Shown one piece after another: positions 29,279 through 36,935 of a stretch of 64,000 nucleotides of DNA. Each line of letters opens with the position of its first letter. The stretch's first letter is position 1. The notes below the pieces were generated by a model, which saw nothing but the letters and a program-made list of their open reading frames with translations, was not told where the DNA came from and made no database searches. Source of the stretch: Kitasatospora aureofaciens (lineage in GTDB: Bacteria > Actinomycetota > Actinomycetes > Streptomycetales > Streptomycetaceae); contig NZ_JPRF03000033.1 of the NCBI RefSeq assembly GCF_001188955.3, positions 1-64,000 of the forward strand. The letters run 5' to 3'. The translations under genes and the position numbers were made by a program.

Positions 29279-29882
29279 GGGGCTCCCCGGTGATCTCCGG
29301 GCCGATCACGAAGCCCTTGGCGGGACCCTCCGGGATCACGGCCTCCTTGCCGTACGGGATCCGCGTCGAGGAGGCGTAGACCCCGCGCTCGGGGTCAGGG
29401 CTGGTGAGGACGGTCACGGTGCCGCCGTCGTCGTAGTCGTCGATGATCACGTACACCGGGACGCCGGCGCGGGCGTACGCCCGGCGCTTGAGAACGTGGT
29501 CTCGTTTGCGCGCTTCGGCGCCCGGCGAGACGGTCTCGACCACCATCGGGACACCTGAGGCGAGCACCCCGACGCCCTCGGGGTGCTCGATTTCTTCGAC
29601 GTCGTCCGGCGCCACGAAGACGTCCGGGATGAACACCTTGAGGTCGGCGATCACGTTGCCGTCCTGCGCAGGCCCGTAGCCGGAGCCCCTCAGATGGTCG
29701 TACAAGGCCCGGCCCAGCCGCCTGTTCACGCTGAAATGGCGGGTGCCGCCAGTGGGTGACAACGTGATCGTCCCCTCGATGATCTCCGCCCGGAAGCCCT
29801 CGGGTACATCCATGGACTTCCATGCCTGCCATAGTTGCTGGTCCAGGTTCACGACGGTCTCCTCGACAACGAGCGCGCTCAC
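29271..29882 (-). CDS. Uma2-family PD-(D/E)XK nuclease-like protein
   Basis: 203 residues of the Uma2/DUF820 family. The catalytic core is visible as FIPDVFV (Asp in the PD motif, about residue 88), the acidic VVETVSP (about 113), then a Lys/Arg-rich helix (EARKRDHVLKRRAYARAG) and PVYVIIDDY, which corresponds to the usual eYWivD. Such genes are numerous in streptomycetes and cyanobacteria and their biological role is not settled. The start is taken at 29882 with conventional spacing. It overlaps the start of the EF-hand gene by 8 bases, so the two are co-translated, an unusual pairing. Confidence 0.85.
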   Translation of the reverse strand: MSALVVEETVVNLDQQLWQAWKSMDVPEGFRAEIIEGTITLSPTGGTRHFSVNRRLGRALYDHLRGSGYGPAQDGNVIADLKVFIPDVFVAPDDVEEIEHPEGVGVLASGVPMVVETVSPGAEARKRDHVLKRRAYARAGVPVYVIIDDYDDGGTVTVLTSPDPERGVYASSTRIPYGKEAVIPEGPAKGFVIGPEITGEPRA

Positions 29883-30020
29883 GAGACACCTCTTTCCCGT
29901 CCAGTGTGGTCAGCCCGCGCGATCCCGCACAAGCAACGGCAGCACGGTCGCACACGACCGGGGGCCGAGCGGGTGAACGGCTTCCGGTTCACCCGATCGA
30001 GGAGTTTCGGGCGGTATCCG

Positions 30021-31520
30021 TCAGCGCTGGCGGGGGAGTTCGACGCGGAAGGTGGCGCCGGCGCCCGGGGCGGTGTCCAGGGTGAGGGTGCCGCCGTGGG
30101 CCCGGGTGAGGGCGGTGGCGATGGCGAGGCCGAGTCCGCCGCCGCCACCGTTGTCGCGGCTGCGGGAGGCGTCGACCCGGTAGAAGCGGTCGAAGACGCG
30201 CTGGGCCTGCTCCTCGGTGAGGCCGGGTCCGGAGTCGGCGACCTCCAGCAGGCAGACCCCGTCGGCGCCGCCGCCGACGCCGATCCGGACGGGGGTGCCG
30301 GGCGGGGTGTGCTTGACGGCGTTGCCGACCAGGTTGGTGACCACCTGCCGCAGCCGGGCCTCGTCGCCGAGGACGGGCGCCGCGCCGGGTGCGCCGGTGC
30401 CCGCCGGGCCGGTGAGCGCGACGGGGCGGCTCGGGTCGAGGGCGGTGAGGTCGTGCAGGGCGTCGGCGGCGAGGGTGCGCAGGTCCATCGGGGCGAGGTC
30501 GAGCGGGCGTTCCTCGTCGAGCCGGGCGAGGACCAGCAGGTCCTCGACCAGGGCGCCCATCCGGACGGCCTCGCTCTCGATCCGGCTCATGGTGCGGGTG
30601 ACGTCCGTCTCGGTGGGCAGCGCGCCCATCCGGTACAGCTCGGCGAAGCCGCGGATGCCGGCCAGCGGGGTGCGCAGCTCGTGCGAGGCGTCGGCGACGA
30701 AGCGCCGCATCCGGGCCTCGGACTCGGCGCGGGCGGCGAAGGCCGCCTCGATCTGGGTGAGCATGCCGTTGAGCGCGACCGAAAGCCGGCCGACCTCGGT
30801 GCCCGGGGAGAGCTCCGGCATGCGGTGGGAGAGTTCGCCGGCGGCGATCCGCTCGGCGCCGGCCTCGATCCGCCGCAGTGGCCGTAGTCCGGCCCGGACG
30901 GCGAAGAAGCCGAGCGCGGTGATCAGCAGCAGGACGCCGCCGCCGATGGCCAGGAAGGAGGTGCTCAGCCGGCCGGTGGTGGCGTCGATGTCCTCGCGGG
31001 AGACCGCGACCATGACGTAGGTCGGGCTGGAGGCCGGCGAGACGTACGCGCCTGCCCCGGGGGCCGGGGTGCGCGGGGCCTGGAGTGGCAGCACCAGCAC
31101 CCGCCAGCTGTGGTGGCCGCGCTGGTCGGGCAGGTCGAAGGGGGTGTCCGGGGCGGTCTGGGTCGGGTCCAGCCCGGCCAGTTGCGGCGCCGGGTCGGTG
31201 TCGGAGACGGGCTGGCGCAGGACGGCCTGGACCTTGCCGTCCGAGGACAGCCACTGCACCAGGTACTGACTGGGCAGGCTGATCCGCCGCCCGGAGACGA
31301 CCGGCTTCGCCGCGCCCGGCGCGGCCACCTGGACCGGGGCCTTGCGGGACAGCGGCTGCCCGTAGCGCTGGAGCTGCTCGTCCAACTGCTCCACCAGCTG
31401 GGCCCGTACGGTGCCGAGCACGAAGGTGTCGCTGACCGCGAGCCCGGTGGTGACCAGCGCGAGCGCGAGGACCAGCAGCCGGGCGCGCAGCGACAGCCGG
31501 GAGGTGAAGCGGTTGAACAC
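30021..31520 (-). CDS. OmpR-pair sensor histidine kinase with HAMP
   Basis: 499 residues. An N-terminal helix (about 14-35), an extracytoplasmic sensor domain of about 145 residues, a second helix (about 183-203), HAMP (about 205-255), HisKA with FVADASHELRTPLAG (His at about 279), and HATPase with N-box LVGNAVKHT, G1 VADSGPGL and a Gly-rich G2 box. The mature sensor domain has no Cys pair or obvious metal motif. It lies 12 bases downstream of the response regulator gene, so the two form one operon and one phosphorelay. The stimulus is unknown. 29883-30020 upstream of the Uma2 gene holds no gene. Confidence 0.93.
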   Translation of the reverse strand: MFNRFTSRLSLRARLLVLALALVTTGLAVSDTFVLGTVRAQLVEQLDEQLQRYGQPLSRKAPVQVAAPGAAKPVVSGRRISLPSQYLVQWLSSDGKVQAVLRQPVSDTDPAPQLAGLDPTQTAPDTPFDLPDQRGHHSWRVLVLPLQAPRTPAPGAGAYVSPASSPTYVMVAVSREDIDATTGRLSTSFLAIGGGVLLLITALGFFAVRAGLRPLRRIEAGAERIAAGELSHRMPELSPGTEVGRLSVALNGMLTQIEAAFAARAESEARMRRFVADASHELRTPLAGIRGFAELYRMGALPTETDVTRTMSRIESEAVRMGALVEDLLVLARLDEERPLDLAPMDLRTLAADALHDLTALDPSRPVALTGPAGTGAPGAAPVLGDEARLRQVVTNLVGNAVKHTPPGTPVRIGVGGGADGVCLLEVADSGPGLTEEQAQRVFDRFYRVDASRSRDNGGGGGLGLAIATALTRAHGGTLTLDTAPGAGATFRVELPRQR

Positions 31521-31532
31521 GAGCGGTGCCGG

Positions 31533-32321
31533 TCAGCCCTGCGGGGGGCGGCGCAGCGCGTAGCCGATGCCCCGCACGGTGTGGATCAGCTTGGGGCCGT
31601 GCGCCGGGCCGGAGTCGAGCTTGCGGCGCAGGTAGGAGATGTAGGACTCGACGATGGAGAGGTCGCCGCCGAAGTCGTAGGCCCAGACGTGGTCGAGGAT
31701 CTGCGCCTTGGACACCACCCGGCCGACGTTGGCCATCAGGTAGTGCAGCAGCTTGAACTCGGTCGGGGAGAGCGCCACGGGGGTGCCGGCCCGGGTGACC
31801 TCGTGCGCGACCGGGTCGAGGCTGAGGTCGGCGACGACCAGTCGGCCGTCCTCGGCGGGGCCGCCGGCCCGGCGCAGGATGGCGCGGATCCGGGCGATCA
31901 GCTCCTCCAGGCTGAAGGGCTTGGTGACGTAGTCGTCCGCGCCCGCGGCCAGGCCCTGGACCTTGTCGCCGACGCCGTCCTTGGCGGTGAGGAACAGCAC
32001 CGGCAGGTGGTCGCCGGGGTGTCCGTGCGCGGGCCCGGCGATCTGGCCCCGGCTGGTGCGCTCGCGCAGCTTCTCGACGACGGTGAAGCCGTCGAGGTCG
32101 GGCAGCATCACGTCGAGGACCACCAGGTCCGGTCGCTCGGCGGCGATCAGTTCCAGGGCCTCGGTCCCGCTCGCGGCGGAGGCCACCCGGAAGCCGGAGA
32201 ACCGCAGCGAGGCGGCGAGCAGTTCGCGGATGTTCGGCTCGTCGTCCACGACGAGGAGGAAAGCCTCGCCCTGGCCCCCGGCCATGGTGGAGCCGCCCGG
32301 TGTGGTGACAGTGCCTTGCAC
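31533..32321 (-). CDS. OmpR/PhoB-family response regulator
   Basis: 262 residues. Receiver domain with VVDDEPN (acidic pair), phosphoacceptor Asp in LVVLDVMLPDLDG, Thr in LFLTAKD and Lys in YVTKPFSLEEL. A winged-helix DNA-binding domain follows with YISYLRRKLD and TVRGIGYALR. An insertion of about 14 residues rich in Gly/His/Pro (GQIAGPAHGHPGDH) separates RERTSR from LPVLFLTAKD and is not typical. GTG 32321 is preferred because GGGAGG lies ten bases upstream; ATG 32360 and ATG 32282 are alternatives. It is the first gene of the two-component operon. Confidence 0.9.
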   Translation of the reverse strand: MQGTVTTPGGSTMAGGQGEAFLLVVDDEPNIRELLAASLRFSGFRVASAASGTEALELIAAERPDLVVLDVMLPDLDGFTVVEKLRERTSRGQIAGPAHGHPGDHLPVLFLTAKDGVGDKVQGLAAGADDYVTKPFSLEELIARIRAILRRAGGPAEDGRLVVADLSLDPVAHEVTRAGTPVALSPTEFKLLHYLMANVGRVVSKAQILDHVWAYDFGGDLSIVESYISYLRRKLDSGPAHGPKLIHTVRGIGYALRRPPQG

Positions 32322-32460
32322 GGGGGTTTCGCCTCCCGGTCGGACGATGACGTTCAGCATGAGGCTAGCCCCCGGAGGCTATGCGGCATGGATGAATGTT
32401 GGATTAACACCTTATCGGTCGGTTTTTGGGCGACAAGCCCCCAGGGGTGGGGCTCGGTGG

Positions 32461-32492
32461 TGTGCGCACGGGTGTGCGCACGGGTGTACGGG
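32461..32492. repeat. Short tandem GTGCGCAC repeat in an intergenic gap
   Basis: TGTGCGCACGGG occurs twice in tandem (32461-32472, 32473-32484), followed by a degenerate third unit TGTACGGGCG. Each unit contains the palindrome GTGCGCAC. It lies between the response regulator start and the CxxC-protein gene, so it could be an operator or terminator element. No further feature is visible in 32322-32558. Confidence 0.5.
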
Positions 32493-32558
32493 CGTGCGGG
32501 AACGCCGAACGGCCGGGGAGCCGGCTCCCCGGCCGCAGGCGTCACGCCGCTCCGACGA

Positions 32559-33035
32559 TCAGTGCTGGGCGAACTGGCCCGGCCGGTAGTCGCCGGCGGG
32601 CTGGCGGATCATGACGTTGCCGCGGTTGAAGGCGTTGATCAGCGCGATGACGCAGACCAGCGCCGCGAGCTGCTCCTCGTCGTAGTACTTCGCCGCGTTC
32701 TCCCACGCCTCGTCCGTCACGCCGCCGCCGTCGGCCAGCCGGCTGCCCTGCTCGGCCAGCTCCAGGGCGGCCCGCTCGGCCTCGGTGAAGACGGTGGCCT
32801 CGCGCCACGCCGCGACCAGGTTCAGCCGGGTCGCCTCCTCGCCCGCGTGCACGGCGTCCTTGAAGTGCATGTCGACGCAGTAGCCGCAGCCGTTGATCTG
32901 GCTGGCCCGCAGCCGCACCAGCTCCTGGGTCGCGTACGGGAGGGTCGAGTCCGCGATCTGCTGGCTCGCGGTGATGAGGTGCTTGAAGACCTTGCCCATG
33001 ACCGGGCTGGCGAAGGCGTTCAGACGGGCTTCCAT
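32559..33035 (-). CDS. Carboxymuconolactone decarboxylase/AhpD-family protein
   Basis: 158 residues. The AhpD-type motif CGYCVDMHFKDA (CxxCxxxH, about residues 50-57) supplies the redox Cys pair and the proton-relay His, so a thiol peroxidase-like activity is likely. ATG 33035 follows GAGGAGC at good spacing. CMD-domain proteins are the classic partners of ECF41 sigma factors. That sigma gene lies just upstream on the same strand and an ECF41-type promoter precedes this gene by 74 bases. The leader (33036-33108) contains a short CTTCGTCGGTGTT-like repeat of no clear function. Confidence 0.9.
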   Translation of the reverse strand: MEARLNAFASPVMGKVFKHLITASQQIADSTLPYATQELVRLRASQINGCGYCVDMHFKDAVHAGEEATRLNLVAAWREATVFTEAERAALELAEQGSRLADGGGVTDEAWENAAKYYDEEQLAALVCVIALINAFNRGNVMIRQPAGDYRPGQFAQH

Positions 33036-33108
33036 GGCGTGCTCCTCGTGTCTCGTACTTCTTCGGTGTTCGTCGGTCTTCGTCGGTGTTCTCGGTTGCG
33101 TCCTCTTG

Positions 33109-33135
33109 GACAAGGTGGCCGGGCGTCCTGTGACA
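33109..33135 (-). promoter_or_regulatory. Predicted ECF41 promoter of the CMD gene
   Basis: On the minus strand TGTCACA (33129-33135) is followed after exactly 16 bases by TGTC (33109-33112). This agrees with the recalled ECF41 consensus TGTCACA-N16-CGTC and with the spacing of both promoters in the sigma-gene divergent region (34074-34138). Confidence 0.7.
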
Positions 33136-33154
33136 GCCCCGGACGTGACCCGCG

Positions 33155-34042
33155 TCACCCCTGCCACGGGCGGAGCTTCTCCGGGTTGCGCACCGCCCAG
33201 ATGTGGGTGATCCGTTCCCCGGCGATCCGGAAGGCGATCACGGTGTCGGTGACGCCGTCCTGCTGGACGACCAGACCGGGCAGGCCGCTGACCGTGCACT
33301 CCCGCAGCGTCCGGCCGGCGATGAGCCGGGCGGAGTCCGCGTACGCCCGGGCGATCCACTCGCTGCCCGTGAGCGGCTCCAGCAGGGCCCCGACCAGGCC
33401 GCCGCCGTCGGCGATCACGGTGGCCTCCGGGTCGAGGAGGTCCATCAACGACCTGACGTCCTTCGCCTCCCAGGCCCGCTTGAACTCCCGGACGATCCCG
33501 GCCTGCACGCCCGTCGGCGGCACCGGGGCCTGCGCCGCCCGGATCCGGCGGCGGGCCGAGGTGGCCAGCTGGCGGCAGGCCGCCGCCGAACGGCCGACGA
33601 CCGCGGCCACCTCGGCGAACGGGTACTGGAAGACGTCGTGGAGGATGAACGCCACGCGCTCGGCCGGGGTCATCGACTCCAGGACGACGAGGAAGGCCAT
33701 GTTGACCGACTCGTCCAGGGTGATCCGGTCCGCCGGGTCCGCGGCCGCGCCCTCGGGCCCCTCCCGGTGTTCGGGCAGCGGCTCGGGGAGCCACTCGCCC
33801 ACGTAGCGCTCCCGCCGGGCCCGGGCCGAGCCGAGCTGGTTGAGGCAGATCCGGCTGGCGACCGTGGTCAGCCAGCCGCCGGGCGAGACGACGGCCTCCC
33901 GCTGCTCCGCGGGCATCGCGTACCAGCGGGCGTAGGTCTCCTGCACGACGTCCTCGGCATCGGCGAGGGAGCCGAGCAGCCGGTACGCCACGTTGATCAA
34001 CTGGCGCCGCTCGCCCGTGATCACGCTCAGGTCCTGGTCCAT
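33155..34042 (-). CDS. ECF41-type RNA polymerase sigma factor (SigJ-like)
   Basis: 295 residues. Sigma region 2 (about 10-75, with AYRLLGSLADAEDVVQETYA) and region 4 (about 125-175). ECF41 hallmarks follow: the linker motif WLPEPL (about 89), a SnoaL-like C-terminal domain (about 185-290) with DGGGL where the family has DGGGK/R, and NPEKL near the end for the usual NPDKL. In ECF41 proteins this C-terminal extension replaces a separate anti-sigma factor and tunes activity. The divergent promoter region and the CMD gene's promoter share one sequence pattern, so autoregulation plus control of the CMD and SnoaL-LUD genes is inferred. The signal is unknown. Confidence 0.93.
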   Translation of the reverse strand: MDQDLSVITGERRQLINVAYRLLGSLADAEDVVQETYARWYAMPAEQREAVVSPGGWLTTVASRICLNQLGSARARRERYVGEWLPEPLPEHREGPEGAAADPADRITLDESVNMAFLVVLESMTPAERVAFILHDVFQYPFAEVAAVVGRSAAACRQLATSARRRIRAAQAPVPPTGVQAGIVREFKRAWEAKDVRSLMDLLDPEATVIADGGGLVGALLEPLTGSEWIARAYADSARLIAGRTLRECTVSGLPGLVVQQDGVTDTVIAFRIAGERITHIWAVRNPEKLRPWQG

Positions 34043-34070
34043 GGTCCCCCTCCGGTCGGTCTCCTCTCCC

Positions 34071-34141
34071 TACGACAGGACAGCGGGCCGGAATGTGACG
34101 TCCGCCCCGCGCCTCACATTCCGGCGCACCGTCCTGTCGTA
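34071..34141. promoter_or_regulatory. Mirror-image divergent ECF41 promoters
   Basis: For the sigma gene (minus): CGTCACA at 34094-34100, 16 bases, TGTC at 34074-34077. For the SnoaL-LUD gene (plus): CCTCACA at 34112-34118, 16 bases, TGTC at 34135-34138. The two are arranged as an inverted repeat: TACGACAGGAC (34071-34081) with GTCCTGTCGTA (34131-34141), and CCGGAATGTGA (34088-34098) with TCACATTCCGG (34114-34124). The promoters lie 31 and 41 bases from their start codons. Confidence 0.8.
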
Positions 34142-34179
34142 AGGAGCAGACGGAACCGAAAGACCGGGAGGAACCAACC

Positions 34180-35238
34180 GTGAACGACTTCCAGGCGATC
34201 GCCGATCTCGTCGAGATCCAGGCGCTGCAGGCCGAGTTCACCGACGCGGTGATGATGCGCGACGGCGACCGGCTCGCGAACCTGTTCACACCGGACGGCG
34301 CGCTGCGGATGCCCAACGTCCCGATCGAGCTGGTCGGCAGGGAGCAGATCACCGCCGGGCGCGAGGAGCTCCAGGCCCGGTGGGACTTCTTCGTGCAGAA
34401 CACCCACCCGGGCTCGATCCGGATCGACGGCGACACCGCGACCGGACGCGCCCTCATGCACGAGATCGTCCGCCTGAAGGACGGCCTCGAGGGCCTCAAC
34501 TACGCCATCTACCACGACCGCTACCGGCGGACGGTGGACGGCTGGCGGTTCGCCGAGCGGGTCTACGAGGTCCGGTACGTCGACACCAGCCCGCTGGGCG
34601 GCTCGGCGCCGCGCGATGCGCAGGACCGCACCGCCTTCACCGCCCCGGCGGACGCGGAGCGCCTGGCGCGGACGGCCGCGGCACTGGCGGCGCGGGGCTT
34701 CGCCGTCGAGGTCCTCGACGACGCCGCCGCCGCGCGCGTCCGCATCCGGGAGCTGATCCCGGTGGGCGCCGCGGTGTTCACCGCCGCCAGCGAGACGCTC
34801 CGGCTGTCCGGCATCGACGAGGACCTCAACACCGACGACCGCTACCGCTCCGTCAGGTCCCGGGTGCTGACGATGGACCGGACCACCGAGGCCGACGACA
34901 TCCGGCGCCTGCTCGCCGCTCCCGACGTCGCCGTGGGCAGCGTCGCCGCGGTCACCGAGACCGGCTCGTTGGTGATCGCCTCGGCCAGCGGCAGCCAGCT
35001 CCCCGGCAACGCCGGTGGCGCCGGCCAGGCGATCTGGGTCGTCGGCGCCCAGAAGGTGGTGCCCGACCTGGCCTGCGCCCAGCGGCGGCTGGAGGATCAC
35101 GTCCTCCCCCTGGAGGACACCCGTGCCCTGGCCGCCTACGGGCAGCCCAGCGCCGTCAACCAGGTCCTGGTCCTCAACGCGCCGACCCGCTTCTCGCGGG
35201 GCACCGTACTGCTGCTGCGCGAGGCCATCGGGTACTGA
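34180..35238 (+). CDS. SnoaL-like domain fused to LUD-domain protein
   Basis: 352 residues. Residues 1 to about 135 form an NTF2/SnoaL-like alpha-beta barrel (QALQAEFTDAVMMRDGDRLA, later YRRTVDGWRFAER). Residues about 160-352 form an LUD domain of the LutC/YkgG type: VGSVAAVTETGSLVIASASG, SQLPGNAGGAGQAIWVVGAQ and KVVPDLACAQRR. LUD proteins are linked to lactate and iron-sulphur metabolism, but many single-domain members have unknown roles. The GTG start has GGGAGGA upstream. It is transcribed divergently from the ECF41 gene by a matching promoter, so it is a probable regulon member. The domain pairing is unusual, and it echoes the SnoaL-like tail of the sigma factor itself. Confidence 0.85.
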   Translation: MNDFQAIADLVEIQALQAEFTDAVMMRDGDRLANLFTPDGALRMPNVPIELVGREQITAGREELQARWDFFVQNTHPGSIRIDGDTATGRALMHEIVRLKDGLEGLNYAIYHDRYRRTVDGWRFAERVYEVRYVDTSPLGGSAPRDAQDRTAFTAPADAERLARTAAALAARGFAVEVLDDAAAARVRIRELIPVGAAVFTAASETLRLSGIDEDLNTDDRYRSVRSRVLTMDRTTEADDIRRLLAAPDVAVGSVAAVTETGSLVIASASGSQLPGNAGGAGQAIWVVGAQKVVPDLACAQRRLEDHVLPLEDTRALAAYGQPSAVNQVLVLNAPTRFSRGTVLLLREAIGY

Positions 35239-35244
35239 CGCGTC

Positions 35245-35979
35245 TCAGGCGTCGGCGTCCGAGGGCTTCCCGGGCTTCGTGCGGAGCACCTGGCGCCCCT
35301 GCTCGGCGGCACGCGCGATGGTCTCGGAAATGAAGTCCAGGAAGCGGGCCGTGTTCTCCAGCCGGGTACCAGCCGGGGTGCCGGCGCCGAGGACGCCGAC
35401 GCCCTGACGGGTGGTGTCGACGAGTTGCGCCGTGGTCTGGGCGCTGACCATCATCGACCGGTACCAGATGTCGTCGTCCAGGAAGTAGCGCTCGCGGCGG
35501 CGCTCGTCGCGCTCCCGGCGCACCATGCCCTGGCCGTCCAGGAACGCGATCGACTTGGAGACGGTCGCCGGGCTGACCTGGAGGTGTTCCACGAGTTCGG
35601 CGGCGGTGAGGCTGCCGTCGTCGGTGATGTAGAGGCAGGCCAGCACCCGCGCCGTCATCCTGGGCATGCCGGACTGCATCATGACGGTGGTGAGCACCTC
35701 CTCGAAGGCGCGCACCGCCTCGGCGTCGCGCCCGTAAGGCTGCGGGGTGGCGTCCGGCTCCTGGGCGGCGGGCTGTCGGCGGCGCTGGGCCCGGTGCCCG
35801 GTGGCGCGGTGGGCGAGGTCGGCGCGGTAGGCGGTGGGGCCGCCGTTGCGCATCACCTCCCGGGTGACGGTCGAGGTCGGCCGGTCGAGGCGCCTGGCGA
35901 TCTCCGCGTAGGCGAGGCCGTCGGCCAGTCCCCGCGCGATCTGCTGGCGTTCCTGCTGGGTGAGTCTGCCGCCCGGCAT
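35245..35979 (-). CDS. IS30-type HTH fused to MarR/GbsR-like regulator
   Basis: 244 residues. Residues 4-45 (LTQQERQQIARGLADGLAYA then EIARRLDRPTSTVTREVMRN) form the helix-turn-helix_38 domain found in IS30 transposases. Residues about 85-185 form a MarR/GbsR-like winged helix (LTAAELVEHLQVSPATVSKS, then wing REERERYF-like sequence), followed by a helical tail. So two DNA-binding units lie in one chain. The ATG at 35979 follows GAAGGGGACC. It is divergent from the alpha/beta hydrolase gene, and a 7-base-arm palindrome covers its probable -10, which suggests autorepression. The role in the hydrolase locus is inferred. Confidence 0.82.
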   Translation of the reverse strand: MPGGRLTQQERQQIARGLADGLAYAEIARRLDRPTSTVTREVMRNGGPTAYRADLAHRATGHRAQRRRQPAAQEPDATPQPYGRDAEAVRAFEEVLTTVMMQSGMPRMTARVLACLYITDDGSLTAAELVEHLQVSPATVSKSIAFLDGQGMVRRERDERRRERYFLDDDIWYRSMMVSAQTTAQLVDTTRQGVGVLGAGTPAGTRLENTARFLDFISETIARAAEQGRQVLRTKPGKPSDADA

Positions 35980-36016
35980 CGCGGTCCCCTTCGTGCTCCG
36001 TGCTCGGTCCTCCGTA

Positions 36017-36036
36017 GCTTTCCATCATAGGAAAGC
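36017..36036 (-). promoter_or_regulatory. Palindrome over the regulator gene -10
   Basis: GCTTTCC (36017-36023) and GGAAAGC (36030-36036) are separated by six bases. On the minus strand the centre reads TATGAT, a near-consensus -10 for the regulator gene 38 bases downstream. Binding there would block transcription, so autorepression is likely. Confidence 0.65.
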
Positions 36037-36053
36037 AGCACGGCGAACCGGGG

Positions 36054-36085
36054 GTTGACCTTGACCCAAGGTCAACGCTCACGCT
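36054..36085 (+). promoter_or_regulatory. MerR-type promoter of the alpha/beta hydrolase gene
   Basis: GTTGACCTTG (36054-36063) and CAAGGTCAAC (36067-36076) form a perfect 10-base-arm repeat. It starts at the -35 TTGACC (36055-36060) and fills the spacer. The -10 CACGCT (36080-36085) lies 19 bases from the -35, the long spacing typical of MerR-activated promoters. The ATG at 36092 is 6 bases on, so the message should be leaderless. The MerR gene is the second gene of the same operon. Confidence 0.75.
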
Positions 36086-36091
36086 GAAGGC

Positions 36092-36931
36092 ATGAAGACG
36101 AACGCGAACGCGCGACAGCACACCGCCCGCCCCGCCCGCACCCGCATGCTGCCGGTCGAGGACACCGCCCTGGCGGTCACCGACACCGGGGGCGACGGCC
36201 GCCCGGTGCTCTACCTCAACGGCTCCTACTGCACCCGGAAGGACTGGCGCCGGGTCATCGCCGAACTCGGCGACGGCTACCGGCACATCACCTTCGACGA
36301 ACGGGCCCGCGGCAAGTCCCGGAAGTCCGCCGACTACTCCTTCGAGGCCTGCCTGCGCGACATCGACGCCGTCCTCGCCGCCACCGGCGCCCGCAACCCG
36401 ATCGTCGTCGGCTGGTCCTACGGCGCGGCCCTCGCCCTGCACTGGTCCACCCGCAACCCCGACCGCCTGGCCGGCGCCGTCATGGTCGACGGCGGCTACC
36501 CCTGGGACTACCTCGCCACCGTCGAAGGCGGCCGAGAGGCGGGCAAGGAGCAGATCCGCACGCTGTTCAAGCGGTTCGGCCCGCTGATGCCGCTGGTCCG
36601 CCCGCTCGGCATGGCCGCCCGGATGTCCGCCGCCCAGCACGCCGAGATCAACATCGAGCTCAACGAGATCGTCGCCGAGAGCGGCCCGGTCTTCGACCTC
36701 GTCACCTTCCCGATGCGCTTCCTCGTCGCCACCGGCGCCAGCCTCGGCGGCACCGACGAGGGCCTCACCGCGATGCGCGCCACCCTCGATCCGATCCTGG
36801 CCCGCAACCCCGACGTCCAGGTCAGTGCGACCGTCCCGAGCAAGCACACCACCATCGTCCGCAAGGACTTCCGCGCCATCGCCGACGCCGTCCGCGAGGT
36901 TGCCGCCCTCCGGCCCGGGCTGGTCAACTGA
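36092..36931 (+). CDS. Alpha/beta-fold hydrolase
   Basis: 279 residues. The nucleophile elbow is GWSYGAA (GxSxG, Ser at about residue 111), the oxyanion region YLNGSYCTRKDW, and a DERARGKS turn (about 69) resembles the RGFGxS region. A late His in SKHTTIV (about 251) is a candidate catalytic His. The fold and length fit the haloperoxidase/epoxide-hydrolase-like group; the substrate is unknown. The gene starts at a MerR-type promoter and the MerR regulator gene follows 4 bases after its stop, so the hydrolase is probably induced by a small molecule that the MerR protein senses. Confidence 0.87.
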   Translation: MKTNANARQHTARPARTRMLPVEDTALAVTDTGGDGRPVLYLNGSYCTRKDWRRVIAELGDGYRHITFDERARGKSRKSADYSFEACLRDIDAVLAATGARNPIVVGWSYGAALALHWSTRNPDRLAGAVMVDGGYPWDYLATVEGGREAGKEQIRTLFKRFGPLMPLVRPLGMAARMSAAQHAEINIELNEIVAESGPVFDLVTFPMRFLVATGASLGGTDEGLTAMRATLDPILARNPDVQVSATVPSKHTTIVRKDFRAIADAVREVAALRPGLVN

Positions 36932-36935
36932 CGCC

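Noticed and set aside
32461-32492. Short tandem repeats as a CRISPR array
   Set aside because: Units of 12 bases with no spacers and no cas genes.
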